Assembly (NCBI GenBank): GCA_003645745.1
Contig: QNCH01000056.1
Location: forward strand, 1-8,560
Direction: 5' to 3'
Length of the DNA: 8,560 nt
Source: Candidatus Omnitrophota bacterium
GTDB taxonomy: Bacteria > Omnitrophota > Gorgyraeia > B26-G9
Numbering within the stretch: the first letter of the stretch is position 1; every line of letters begins with the position of its first letter. A program made the position numbers and the translations under genes. Of the stretch, positions 1 to 6,264 are shown one piece after another. The notes beneath the pieces were generated by a model. The model did not search any database. It was given only the letters and a program-made list of their open reading frames with translations, and was not told where the DNA came from.

Positions 1-345
1 AGTAATTTTAAGTATCGCGCTCAGAAAGAAGATTGTGATAAATGTCGCTCAAAGTCCAAATGTTGTCCTCATGCAAGTAAGAAAGGACGAAGCGTAACTC
101 GTAAGGCATATGATCAGAATGTTATTGAGTTTAGAAATAAAATGCAGGAAGAGCCAACCAAATTGATTTATAAAAAACGTGGGGAGAATGCTGAGTTTGT
201 CAATGCCTGGATAAAAGAGAACTTTAAACTAAGGCAATTTCGTTTGCGGGGTGTTAGCAAAATTGATATTGAAGTTACATTTGCAGTTTTAGCGTATAAT
301 ATTATGACGTGGTTTCGCTTAAAGTGGTATCCAGCATTGATGTAA
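1..345 (+). CDS. IS1182-like DDE transposase, C-terminal fragment (5' end outside window)
   Basis: The reading frame is open from base 1 to the TAA at 343-345, giving the last 114 residues of a protein whose start lies outside the window. The fragment opens with a cysteine-rich knuckle, YRAQKEDCDKCRSKSKCC, which I recognise from IS1182-type DDE transposases just ahead of the last catalytic block. Next comes a block with KRGENAEFVNAWIKENF (about bases 175-225) and then LRQFRLRGVSKIDIEVTF. In this family such a block carries the final acidic catalytic residue, here probably the Glu at 193-195, followed by the RG-x-x-K motif and a conserved 'YN' near the end. It would catalyse DNA cleavage and strand transfer of an insertion sequence. 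The visible part has no frameshift or internal stop, so the copy could be intact; the missing N-terminal part cannot be judged. The exact IS family is less certain than the transposase call. Confidence 0.8.
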   Translation, partial: SNFKYRAQKEDCDKCRSKSKCCPHASKKGRSVTRKAYDQNVIEFRNKMQEEPTKLIYKKRGENAEFVNAWIKENFKLRQFRLRGVSKIDIEVTFAVLAYNIMTWFRLKWYPALM

Positions 346-494
346 TCGGTAAGAAACAGGGAGAAAGGAAGAGCGGCAGATGAAGTGAGTTAAAGAATTC
401 TAAATATGATGATGCAAATAAAGTATATTTTCATTAGGATTTTTTAACTTATGGTGAAAAAATTTGATTATGTCACAGCTTCTCACCGATTACA
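341..494. repeat. 154-bp segment bounded by 22-bp imperfect inverted repeats (IS right end or small MITE)
   Basis: The left end (341-362) begins TGTAATCGGTAAGAA and overlaps the transposase stop codon. The right end (473-494) closes with TTCTCACCGATTACA. The two 22-bp ends match as inverted repeats at 18 of 22 positions. The right end recurs once more in the window, at 1387-1408, with one mismatch in 22. Two readings fit. Either 473-494 is the right terminal inverted repeat of the upstream IS and 341-355 is a subterminal repeat, or 341-494 is a small non-autonomous element that landed at the 3' end of the transposase gene and supplies its stop codon. I see no convincing target-site duplication. 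No gene is visible inside. Confidence 0.5.
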
Positions 495-511
495 CATATA
501 ATACTAATAAC

Positions 512-540
512 TTTGCATTTAGCACGAAAATGGTTATAAT
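512..540 (+). promoter_or_regulatory. Candidate sigma70-type promoter reading into the palindromic repeat
   Basis: A perfect -10 hexamer TATAAT (535-540) lies 17 bp downstream of TTTGCA (512-517), which matches the -35 consensus at 4 of 6 positions. Transcription would begin near 547, pass through the whole palindromic repeat at 540-720 and reach the NTF2-like gene at 773, giving a leader of about 225 nt that could fold into a long hairpin. AT-rich DNA yields such matches by chance, so this remains a candidate. Confidence 0.35.
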
Positions 541-720
541 ATATTCAAACGTAATAGGTTTGTAAAATTTAGGCGTTTCCCTGTGCTGTAGATTGGAACG
601 TTCTGATTGAGACAAACCGCAGGCGCAGCTTGCTGCGTTGAGGTTTGACGAATGAATAACGTTTCAAGATGCAGTGCAGGGGGATGTTATAAAATTACAA
701 ACCTATTACGTTTGAGTATA
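540..720 (+). mobile_element. MITE-like fold-back repeat, copy 1
   Basis: This 181-bp element starts TATATTCAAACG and ends CGTTTGAGTATA, so its ends are inverted repeats. The inverted match continues inward as an imperfect palindrome over the full length and centres on CAGCTTGCTG (626-635). The reverse complement of 8306-8489 aligns to it end to end, at roughly 85% identity counted by eye. Shared blocks include TTTAGGCGTTTCCCTGTG and GTTTCAAGATGCAGTG. No open reading frame of note lies inside, as expected for a non-autonomous element mobilised by a transposase made elsewhere. Ends beginning TATA would suit a TA-targeting family such as IS630/mariner, but that is inference. The central stem is more decayed here than in copy 2. 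Alternatives are a chromosomal REP/ERIC-type repeat or a structured RNA element. Confidence 0.75.
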
Positions 721-722
721 AA
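695..722 (+). promoter_or_regulatory. Weak promoter-like sequence formed by the end of repeat copy 1
   Basis: TATAAA (717-722) overlaps the last bases of the repeat and has TTACAA (695-700) 16 bp upstream. The -10 is 5 of 6 to consensus but the -35 only 3 of 6. It sits about 50 bp before the NTF2-like start codon and points at it, so the repeat end could itself drive that gene. Evidence is positional plus weak motif similarity. Confidence 0.2.
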
Positions 723-772
723 ATAATTGAAGGGAGTGTATATTTAGAAAATAATTTAAGAGGAGGTTAGGT

Positions 773-1195
773 ATGGGGAAAATGGGTATTAGCGGTATTG
801 TTGTAAGTTTTTTGTTAGTTACAAATATAGTGTTTGCTCAAGGGATAGGTGAAGATTTACGTAAAGTAGTGGAATTAAATTTTGCAGGCCTGGAAAAAAA
901 TAATATTGAGCAGTCAATGAAAACTATACACACACAATCACCAGCATATTTGCAGACTAAAATGATGGTTGAACAACTGGTTGATGATTTTTCATTAAAA
1001 TATGAGTTAGCATTTTTTAAATATATTACGACAGATGATGGTTATGCTTTAGCAAGAGTTAAGCAAAAGACTACTAAAATAAAAGGTCCGGCATTTAAAG
1101 ATAATCTGGTTGACGCAATCTATGTATTTACAAAAGAAGGGAATACATGGAAGATATGGACACAAGCGATTATTGCTATTGAGTATCTAAATTAA
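773..1195 (+). CDS. Small exported NTF2-like (SnoaL-like) protein of unknown function
   Basis: This is a 140-residue protein with a clear signal peptide: a short basic start, a hydrophobic core at about residues 6-20 and a likely cleavage after VFA (residue 22). The mature part begins with a helical stretch (DLRKVVELNFAGLEKNNIEQSM) and ends in beta-rich segments, including YALARVKQKTTK and a C-terminal DAIYVFTKEGNTWKIW strand pair. That order resembles the cone-shaped NTF2/SnoaL fold, with the typical '.W+I' ending. The call rests on this pattern and no catalytic residues can be named. The ATG at 773 is chosen because a full AGGAGG (761-766) lies 6 bp upstream; the Met at residue 4 is a less well placed alternative. 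The gene stands alone between repeat copy 1 and the hairpin before tyrS. It is likely periplasmic or cell-surface, with unknown substrate. Confidence 0.7.
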   Translation: MGKMGISGIVVSFLLVTNIVFAQGIGEDLRKVVELNFAGLEKNNIEQSMKTIHTQSPAYLQTKMMVEQLVDDFSLKYELAFFKYITTDDGYALARVKQKTTKIKGPAFKDNLVDAIYVFTKEGNTWKIWTQAIIAIEYLN

Positions 1196-1341
1196 TTACG
1201 CAGCAACGAAGAATGTTTTTTAGTATTTTAAAGTCAGAAGGTTTTGACAAATGGGGCTGGGCAATGATGGAGTAATGCTGATACACTCATTGACGCAGAA
1301 GTTGTGAAATAATTGTTATTTTGCACTTGTTCAACTTTATG

Positions 1342-1408
1342 TTTCATCGGAGAAAAAACGCGAAAAAAGCATGATGGGAGATTTTTTCACAGCTTTTCAC
1401 CGATTACA
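1342..1408. repeat. 67-bp hairpin repeat with IS-end-like right arm, just upstream of tyrS
   Basis: Arms 1342-1370 and 1380-1408 pair at 22 of 29 positions around a 9-nt loop (1371-1379). The right arm contains a 22-bp sequence that matches 473-494 with one mismatch. The element therefore looks like a solo or collapsed transposon end in which both ends sit back to back. It lies 18 bp before the tyrS start codon, so the hairpin would be in the tyrS leader if transcription starts upstream. It lacks the sequence marks I would expect of a T-box leader. Confidence 0.55.
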
Positions 1409-1426
1409 AAATATGAAGATTAAATT

Positions 1427-2689
1427 ATGGAAAATGTTTCTAAACAATTAGAATTAATCAAAAGAGGCGTTACAGAAATTATTTCTGAAGCTCAATTAAA
1501 AGATAAATTAGAAAAATCAATAAGTTCAGAAAAACCATTGGTTGTAAAAGCTGGTTTTGACCCAAGTGCTCCAGACATTCATTTAGGGCATACTGTTTTA
1601 CTACGAAAAATGCGGCATTTTCAGGATTTAGGGCATAAGGTTATTTTTTTGATTGGTGATTTTACTGGTATGATTGGCGATCCCAGCGGTAAATCTGAAA
1701 TCAGGAAACAGTTAACTCGTGAGCAGGTGCTTGAGAACGCGAACACCTACCAAAAACAAATTTATAAAATTTTAGACCCAGGTAAAACAGAGATTAAATT
1801 TAATAGTTCATGGTTTAACGCAATGACCCCATACGAGTTTTTACAGCTTACCAGCCATCTTACAGTTGCACAAATGCTTGCGCGTGATGACTTTAAAAAA
1901 CGCTATGCTCAGGGTAAAGATATTAGTATTTTAGAATTTATGTATCCGTTATTGCAGGGATATGATTCTGTTGTGCTTAATGCAGATATTGAACTTGGCG
2001 GGACTGACCAGAAGTTTAACCTTTTAGTAGGTAGGCAAATACAGAAAGATTTTCAGCAAGCTCAACAAGTAGTGCTGATGATGCCGCTGTTGGAAGGTTT
2101 AGATGGTGTGCAGAAAATGAGTAAGAGTTTAAATAATTATGTGGGCATAGATGAGCCTGCGGATCAGATGTATGGTAAATTAATGTCTATTTCTGATCCA
2201 TTAATGTTTCGTTATTATGAATTGCTCACGAATGTTTCTTTATCAGAGATTGCAGAAAAAAAAGAAGCTGTAAGTAACGGCAGTCTGCATCCAAAAAAAT
2301 GTAAAGAAGAACTTGCTGCTCAAATTACAGAGTTTTATCATAACAAAGAACAGGCTCAAAAAGCCGCGTATCTATTTTCTGCAAGGCATGGAAAGAAAAC
2401 ACAGGATACGCGTGAAATGAATGTTGCTCTTGATTTGTTTGAAGATAGAAAAATTGCAAAAACAGAATGGAAAGATGGTAAACTCTGGATCTGCAAGGCA
2501 CTTCTACTTTGCGGTGCAGTGCAAAGTAACGCGCAAGCACGCCGTTTAATTATACAGTCAGCGGTTACTTTAAATGGAGAAAAAATAATAGATGTTAATT
2601 ATGAATTAATGCTTGACTCTTCAGAGCAGAAAAAATATGAATTTAAAATAGGCAAAAAACAATATGTGCGGATAATTATTGATGGCTAA
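1427..2689 (+). CDS. tyrS: Tyrosyl-tRNA synthetase (TyrZ-like class)
   Basis: This cytoplasmic class I aminoacyl-tRNA synthetase activates tyrosine with ATP and loads it on tRNA-Tyr. The 420 residues show the expected order. The KAGFDPSAPDIHLGH segment carries the HIGH signature as HLGH (residues 52-55). LIGDFTGMIGDPSGKS follows, then GGTDQKFN (191-198) for tyrosine binding, and the KMSKS loop is intact at 230-234. A C-terminal S4-type RNA-binding domain (about 350-415, SNAQARRLIIQSAVTLNGEKI) completes the protein. Length, KMSKS and the FLIGDF/GDPSGKS block fit the TyrZ-like class better than the classical Bacillus TyrS class. The ATG at 1427 has only a weak upstream GAAG (1415-1418) as ribosome binding site. 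The gene overlaps recG by 8 bp, so the two are probably cotranscribed. A hairpin repeat sits immediately upstream. No damage is seen, so this is probably the working chromosomal copy. Confidence 0.96.
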   Translation: MENVSKQLELIKRGVTEIISEAQLKDKLEKSISSEKPLVVKAGFDPSAPDIHLGHTVLLRKMRHFQDLGHKVIFLIGDFTGMIGDPSGKSEIRKQLTREQVLENANTYQKQIYKILDPGKTEIKFNSSWFNAMTPYEFLQLTSHLTVAQMLARDDFKKRYAQGKDISILEFMYPLLQGYDSVVLNADIELGGTDQKFNLLVGRQIQKDFQQAQQVVLMMPLLEGLDGVQKMSKSLNNYVGIDEPADQMYGKLMSISDPLMFRYYELLTNVSLSEIAEKKEAVSNGSLHPKKCKEELAAQITEFYHNKEQAQKAAYLFSARHGKKTQDTREMNVALDLFEDRKIAKTEWKDGKLWICKALLLCGAVQSNAQARRLIIQSAVTLNGEKIIDVNYELMLDSSEQKKYEFKIGKKQYVRIIIDG

Positions 2690-4763
2690 CCATATTGATC
2701 TCCTCAATCAATCAGTCCAGTACCTTAAAGCTGTAGGCCCAAAAAAGATTAAGTTACTGCAAAAATTAAAAATTTTTACAGTAAAAGATTTAATTTATTA
2801 TTTCCCCAGGCGTTATGAAGACAGGAGCTGTTTTCAGCCTATTAATAAAGCTCTACAAGGTACTTTTCAGACAATTAAAGGCAGAGTTTTAACTTCAGGC
2901 ACACGCAGGCTTAATCGCGGCCGCACAATTTTTCAATTAGCGATAGGAGATTCAACAGGTGTGATTTACGGCACCTGGTTTAACCAGCCTTATTTAAAAA
3001 AAATTTTTCGTGTTAATGATGAAGTTATTCTTTACGGCAAGATTGAAAGGTATGGTAATTTACAGATAAGTTCGCCTGAATATGAAATTCTTAGCAAAGA
3101 TTTTGAAGATACTATTCATACAGGCAGGATTGTGCCAATTTATCCTTTAACTAATAATATTAGCCAACGTTATTTGCGTATGATTATTAAATATTGTTTG
3201 GACGAACATCTTGGGTCAGTTGTTGAATTTTTACCTGAAGAAATAATTTTAAAACATAAATTTTTGCCTTTAATTGCGGGAATATTAAACATTCATTTTC
3301 CTGATAATTTTAAAATGTTGAGCAGGGCAAAGCAAAGGCTGATTTTTGATGAGTTTTTTCTTTTACAAACAGCGTTAGGCCTTAAGCGGCAGAAAATTAA
3401 AACACAAACTAATGGCATTAAGTATCGCATAAGAGGAGATTTGTTGTTAAACTTTAAAAAATTATTGCCGTTTCAATTGACTAAAAGCCAGAAAAATGTA
3501 ATTGAAGAGATTGAACAGGATATGCACTGTGATCAACCAATGAATCGTCTTTTACAGGGAGATGTGGGGAGCGGGAAAACAGTTGTTAGTTTATGGGCAC
3601 TGCTTATTTGTGTGCAGAATGGTTTTCAGGCAGCTTTAATGGTGCCAACGGAAATCTTAGCGCAGCAGCATTATCAAACTATTCAAACTTTTACCGCTTC
3701 GTTAGGAGTTCGTATTGGTATTTTGAAAAGCAGTTTAAAAAAAGCAGAAAAAGAAAAAATACTTTTTGAAATTAAAGAACATCAGATTGATATTATTATT
3801 GGTACTCACTCTTTAATTCAGAAAAATATTTGTTTTAAAAAATTGGGTTTGGTAATTGTTGATGAACAGCATAAATTTGGTGTTTTGCAAAGGGCAAATT
3901 TGCAGCAAAAAGGATGTTGCTGTGATGTTTTAGTAATGACTGCTACTCCAATTCCCAGGACATTGGCAATTACTGTTTACGGTGCAATGGATGTTTCTAC
4001 AATTAATGAAATGCCGCCTGGAAGAATACCTGTTAAAACATATTGGATTACAGAAAAAAAAAGGCAGGATATGTATGATTTTTTAACAAGGAAGATGAAA
4101 AATAAAAATCAGGTTTATGTTGTTTATCCATTAGTAGAAGAATCTGAGGTTATGGATTTAAAGGCAGCAACAAAAATGTATGAGCATTTTAAAGATGTTA
4201 TATTTCGTAATTTTAAAATAGGTTTACTGCATGGTAAAATGAAATCAGTGGATAAAAAGTTGATTATGGAATCATTTAAAAAAGGGAATTTGGATATGTT
4301 GGTTTCTACTGTAGTAATTGAAGTGGGTATTGATGTGTCTAATGCTTCAATTATGTTGATTGAGCATGCAGAGCGGTTTGGTTTAAGTCAATTGCATCAA
4401 TTAAGAGGCAGAGTTGGCAGGGGGGGGGAACAGGCATATTGTATTTTGCTTTGTGAAGGCAAGACTCAGGATGCGGTAAAAAGGCTCAATGCAATGGTTA
4501 AGACAAATGACGGTTTTAAAATCGCGGAATATGATTTACTTATCCGCGGTCCGGGTGAATTTTTTGGTTCTAAACAGCATGGGCTGCCTGAACTAAAGAT
4601 AGGAAATATTTTAGCTGATGCAAAGCTTTTAAGATCAGCAAGAAAAGAATCTTTTGCTTATTTGCAAAATAGAAGTTTAGTTCACGCAAATACACAGCAA
4701 TTAATTTCTTTAGAACTTAAAAATAGATTTGGGCAAAATAAAGATCTGTTTTTAGTACGTTAA
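2682..4763 (+). CDS. recG: ATP-dependent DNA helicase RecG
   Basis: RecG is a double-stranded DNA translocase that regresses stalled replication forks and branch-migrates recombination intermediates. The 693-residue length matches the usual size. The N-terminal wedge/OB region includes YLKAVGPKKIKLLQKLKI and the YFPRRYED motif. The helicase core has Walker A GDVGSGKT (293-300), Walker B as DEQH (394-397), TATPIPRT (420-427), a VIEVGIDV segment, and motif VI QLRGRVGRGG (about 573-582). The C-terminal DLLIRGPGEFFGSKQHG is also typical of RecG. I start it at ATG 2682, which overlaps the tyrS stop in ATGGCTAA. A TTG one codon upstream (2679) is possible but less likely. A run of nine G (4420-4428) lies inside motif VI and is a potential slippage site. 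The pairing with tyrS suggests a housekeeping operon. A GC-rich palindrome begins 15 bp after the stop. Confidence 0.96.
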   Translation: MANHIDLLNQSVQYLKAVGPKKIKLLQKLKIFTVKDLIYYFPRRYEDRSCFQPINKALQGTFQTIKGRVLTSGTRRLNRGRTIFQLAIGDSTGVIYGTWFNQPYLKKIFRVNDEVILYGKIERYGNLQISSPEYEILSKDFEDTIHTGRIVPIYPLTNNISQRYLRMIIKYCLDEHLGSVVEFLPEEIILKHKFLPLIAGILNIHFPDNFKMLSRAKQRLIFDEFFLLQTALGLKRQKIKTQTNGIKYRIRGDLLLNFKKLLPFQLTKSQKNVIEEIEQDMHCDQPMNRLLQGDVGSGKTVVSLWALLICVQNGFQAALMVPTEILAQQHYQTIQTFTASLGVRIGILKSSLKKAEKEKILFEIKEHQIDIIIGTHSLIQKNICFKKLGLVIVDEQHKFGVLQRANLQQKGCCCDVLVMTATPIPRTLAITVYGAMDVSTINEMPPGRIPVKTYWITEKKRQDMYDFLTRKMKNKNQVYVVYPLVEESEVMDLKAATKMYEHFKDVIFRNFKIGLLHGKMKSVDKKLIMESFKKGNLDMLVSTVVIEVGIDVSNASIMLIEHAERFGLSQLHQLRGRVGRGGEQAYCILLCEGKTQDAVKRLNAMVKTNDGFKIAEYDLLIRGPGEFFGSKQHGLPELKIGNILADAKLLRSARKESFAYLQNRSLVHANTQQLISLELKNRFGQNKDLFLVR

Positions 4764-4778
4764 GGGACAGTAAATAAA

Positions 4779-4839
4779 TGTATCGGACAGGTCCTGCCTG
4801 TGTGTGCCGCACGCAGACAGGCGTGACCTGTCCGATACA
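4779..4839. repeat. GC-rich 61-bp palindrome after recG (REP-like; possible terminator)
   Basis: Arms 4779-4806 and 4812-4839 pair without gaps around a 5-nt loop. The outer 15 bp (TGTATCGGACAGGTC and its complement) are perfect. The inner part has two mismatches and two positions that would be G-U pairs in RNA. The GC content is well above the surrounding DNA, which points to an inserted repeat. No T-run follows the right arm, so it is not a textbook intrinsic terminator, although a stem this long could still stop or stabilise the tyrS-recG transcript. Confidence 0.7.
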
Positions 4840-4851
4840 AAATTTTATAAT
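4823..4851 (+). promoter_or_regulatory. Candidate sigma70-type promoter for the envelope gene cluster
   Basis: A perfect TATAAT (4846-4851) has GTGACC (4823-4828, 4 of 6 to the -35 consensus) 17 bp upstream. The -35 lies inside the right arm of the palindrome. Transcription would start near 4858, about 87 nt before the ATG at 4945, and cover the five close-packed genes that follow. The spacing and -10 are good, but the match is by eye only. Confidence 0.4.
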
Positions 4852-4944
4852 GAAACGAATCAATTTGATATACTCAAAATGCGGTGCAGGGAATCTAATT
4901 TAAAAAATTGTGTTTTGTGCCCCTTTCTCATGAGAGTTTTTATA

Positions 4945-5421
4945 ATGAATAATTCTTTTAAGGTTGGATTTTGTTTTGGCGCGACTTCTGGAATAATTAC
5001 AACTTTAGGTATAATTATTGGAATGTATGCAAGGACTAAATCAAAGACAATGGTTATTGGCAGTATTTTAATTATTGCTGTTGCTGACGCGTTTTCAGAT
5101 GCTCTAGGTATTCATATCTCGGAAGAATCAGAAAATAAGCATACTTCAAAAGAAATATGGATTTCTACATTTGCTACTTTTATTTCAAAATTTATTTTTG
5201 CTTTAACATTTATTATTCCTGTGCTATTATTTAACCTTGCATCCGCGGTTATCTGCAGTATAATATGGGGGATATTAGTTTTGGTAATTATTAGTTATAA
5301 TATCGCGAGAGAACAAAAAATTGTAGCATGGAAAGTAATTGCAGAACATTTATTAATTGCTTTATTAGTAATTAGCAGTACTTATTATCTTGGATATATA
5401 ATAGAATTAAAATTTGGTTAA
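4945..5421 (+). CDS. Compact VIT1/CCC1-like membrane transporter
   Basis: This 158-residue protein appears almost wholly membrane-embedded, with five hydrophobic segments at about residues 7-29, 36-58, 71-95, 98-120 and 130-152. The first two contain GFCFGATSGIITTLGIIIG and IAVADAFSDALGIHISEES. This pattern of small residues plus Asp48/Asp52 and an acidic Glu cluster (60-63) after helix 2 resembles the VIT1/CCC1 family, known for Fe2+/Mn2+ transport. It lacks the large cytoplasmic metal-binding loop of plant VIT1, so it would be a minimal version and its substrate is a guess. The frame stays open upstream to a GTG at 4804, but that stretch lies in the palindrome and promoter and reads as unlike protein. 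I choose ATG 4945, with a modest GAGAG at 4932-4936 as ribosome binding site. The next gene follows after 17 bp. Confidence 0.65.
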   Translation: MNNSFKVGFCFGATSGIITTLGIIIGMYARTKSKTMVIGSILIIAVADAFSDALGIHISEESENKHTSKEIWISTFATFISKFIFALTFIIPVLLFNLASAVICSIIWGILVLVIISYNIAREQKIVAWKVIAEHLLIALLVISSTYYLGYIIELKFG

Positions 5422-5438
5422 AAAAAGGGGCTGATAGT

Positions 5439-6236
5439 ATGTTGAAAAGGATATTTATTGCGGTTGTATTAATTATTATAATTTTATTAGCAGGTTTAAT
5501 TACTGCTAAAAATATTATTGTTAAAACTGCAGTGGTTTCAGGGGTAAAAGCAGTTACAGGATTGAATTTAGAAGTTGAAAATATTGATATTGGCCTAATG
5601 AAAACATTAGTTGCAATAAATGGCTTGAAATTGTTCAATCCTGAGGGCATAGAAGACAAAGTGATGGTTAATATCCCTGAAATTTATGTTGATTATAATT
5701 TAAAAGCTTTTTTGCAGAAAAAAATTCATCTTCAGGTTGTCCGTTTGAATTTAGAGGAGTTATTGGTGGTTAAAGCTAAAAATGGAACACTTAATCTTGA
5801 TGCTTTAAAGCCAATGCAAACAGATAAAAAGGTAAAAAAAGAGGATAAAAAACTAAAACAACCGCAGAAAAAAGGGAAAATGCCTGAAATTAAAATAGAT
5901 CTTTTAGATTTAAAAATAGGTAAAGTGATTTATAAGGATTACTCTCAAGAACCACTGCAGGTAAAAGAGTACAAATTAAATATTAATGAGCATTATGAAA
6001 ACATTACTAATATAGAAGAATTCGTCAAGACAATAGTTGTTAAGACTTTAATGAAAACTTCAATTGACAAATTTGTAAATTTAGGTATAGCTGAAACAGC
6101 TAAAGATTTAAAGGATAAATTGAAACAAGACGTTTTAGAAAATGTTTCCAAAGATGCTGTAAAAAATATAGAAGATACATTTAAAAATACAGCAAAGGAG
6201 ACAAAAGATAAACTTAAAGAACTTTTGCCATTTTAA
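5439..6236 (+). CDS. AsmA-like membrane-anchored envelope protein
   Basis: The 265-residue product has one N-terminal membrane segment (about residues 5-22), with the rest probably in the periplasm. After the anchor, VKAVTGLNLEVENIDIGLMKTLVAINGLKLFNPEGI reads as the start of the AsmA-type beta-rich domain: 'tG..l.v..i.i.l......i.gl.l.NP.g'. Homologues of that family are lipid-transfer or outer-membrane assembly proteins, usually much longer. Residues about 125-150 form a Lys-rich linker (KKVKKEDKKLKQPQKKGKMP), followed by a second beta segment. The last 50 residues are a charged amphipathic helix with LEA-like repeats (AKDLKDKLKQ, AKETKDKLKE). The ATG at 5439 has AAGGGG (5425-5430) about 8 bp upstream. 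It belongs to the envelope cluster, 17 bp after the transporter gene and 28 bp before the MscS gene. The AsmA relation is moderately sure; the role is unknown. Confidence 0.6.
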   Translation: MLKRIFIAVVLIIIILLAGLITAKNIIVKTAVVSGVKAVTGLNLEVENIDIGLMKTLVAINGLKLFNPEGIEDKVMVNIPEIYVDYNLKAFLQKKIHLQVVRLNLEELLVVKAKNGTLNLDALKPMQTDKKVKKEDKKLKQPQKKGKMPEIKIDLLDLKIGKVIYKDYSQEPLQVKEYKLNINEHYENITNIEEFVKTIVVKTLMKTSIDKFVNLGIAETAKDLKDKLKQDVLENVSKDAVKNIEDTFKNTAKETKDKLKELLPF

Positions 6237-6264
6237 TTTTTTTTGTAGAGAGTGAAGAGAAATA

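Noticed and set aside
1213..1312. A possible decayed gene: MFFSILKSEGFDKWGWAMME then stop, followed in another frame by ADTLIDAEVVK then stop.
   Set aside because: The pieces read protein-like, but they are too short, have no clear ribosome binding site and match no family I recognise. It could be a remnant of a frameshifted gene and is not reported as a feature.
1196..1426. T-box riboswitch before tyrS.
   Set aside because: I found no convincing T-box consensus sequence or terminator/antiterminator pair; the only strong structure is the IS-end-like hairpin.
2325..2540. Minus-strand open frame inside tyrS.
   Set aside because: It lies fully within a well-supported conserved gene and its translation resembles no protein family.
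2679..2681. TTG as the start of recG.
   Set aside because: ATG follows directly at 2682 and is the more likely start; the difference is one residue.
4804..4944. Upstream GTG extension of the VIT-like protein.
   Set aside because: The extra 47 residues translate the right half of the palindrome and the promoter, contain several Cys and charged residues unlike the membrane family, and have no Shine-Dalgarno.
5372..5659. Minus-strand open frame across the VIT-like and AsmA-like gene junction.
   Set aside because: Overlaps two better-supported genes; low-complexity hydrophobic content mirrors AT-rich codons on the other strand.
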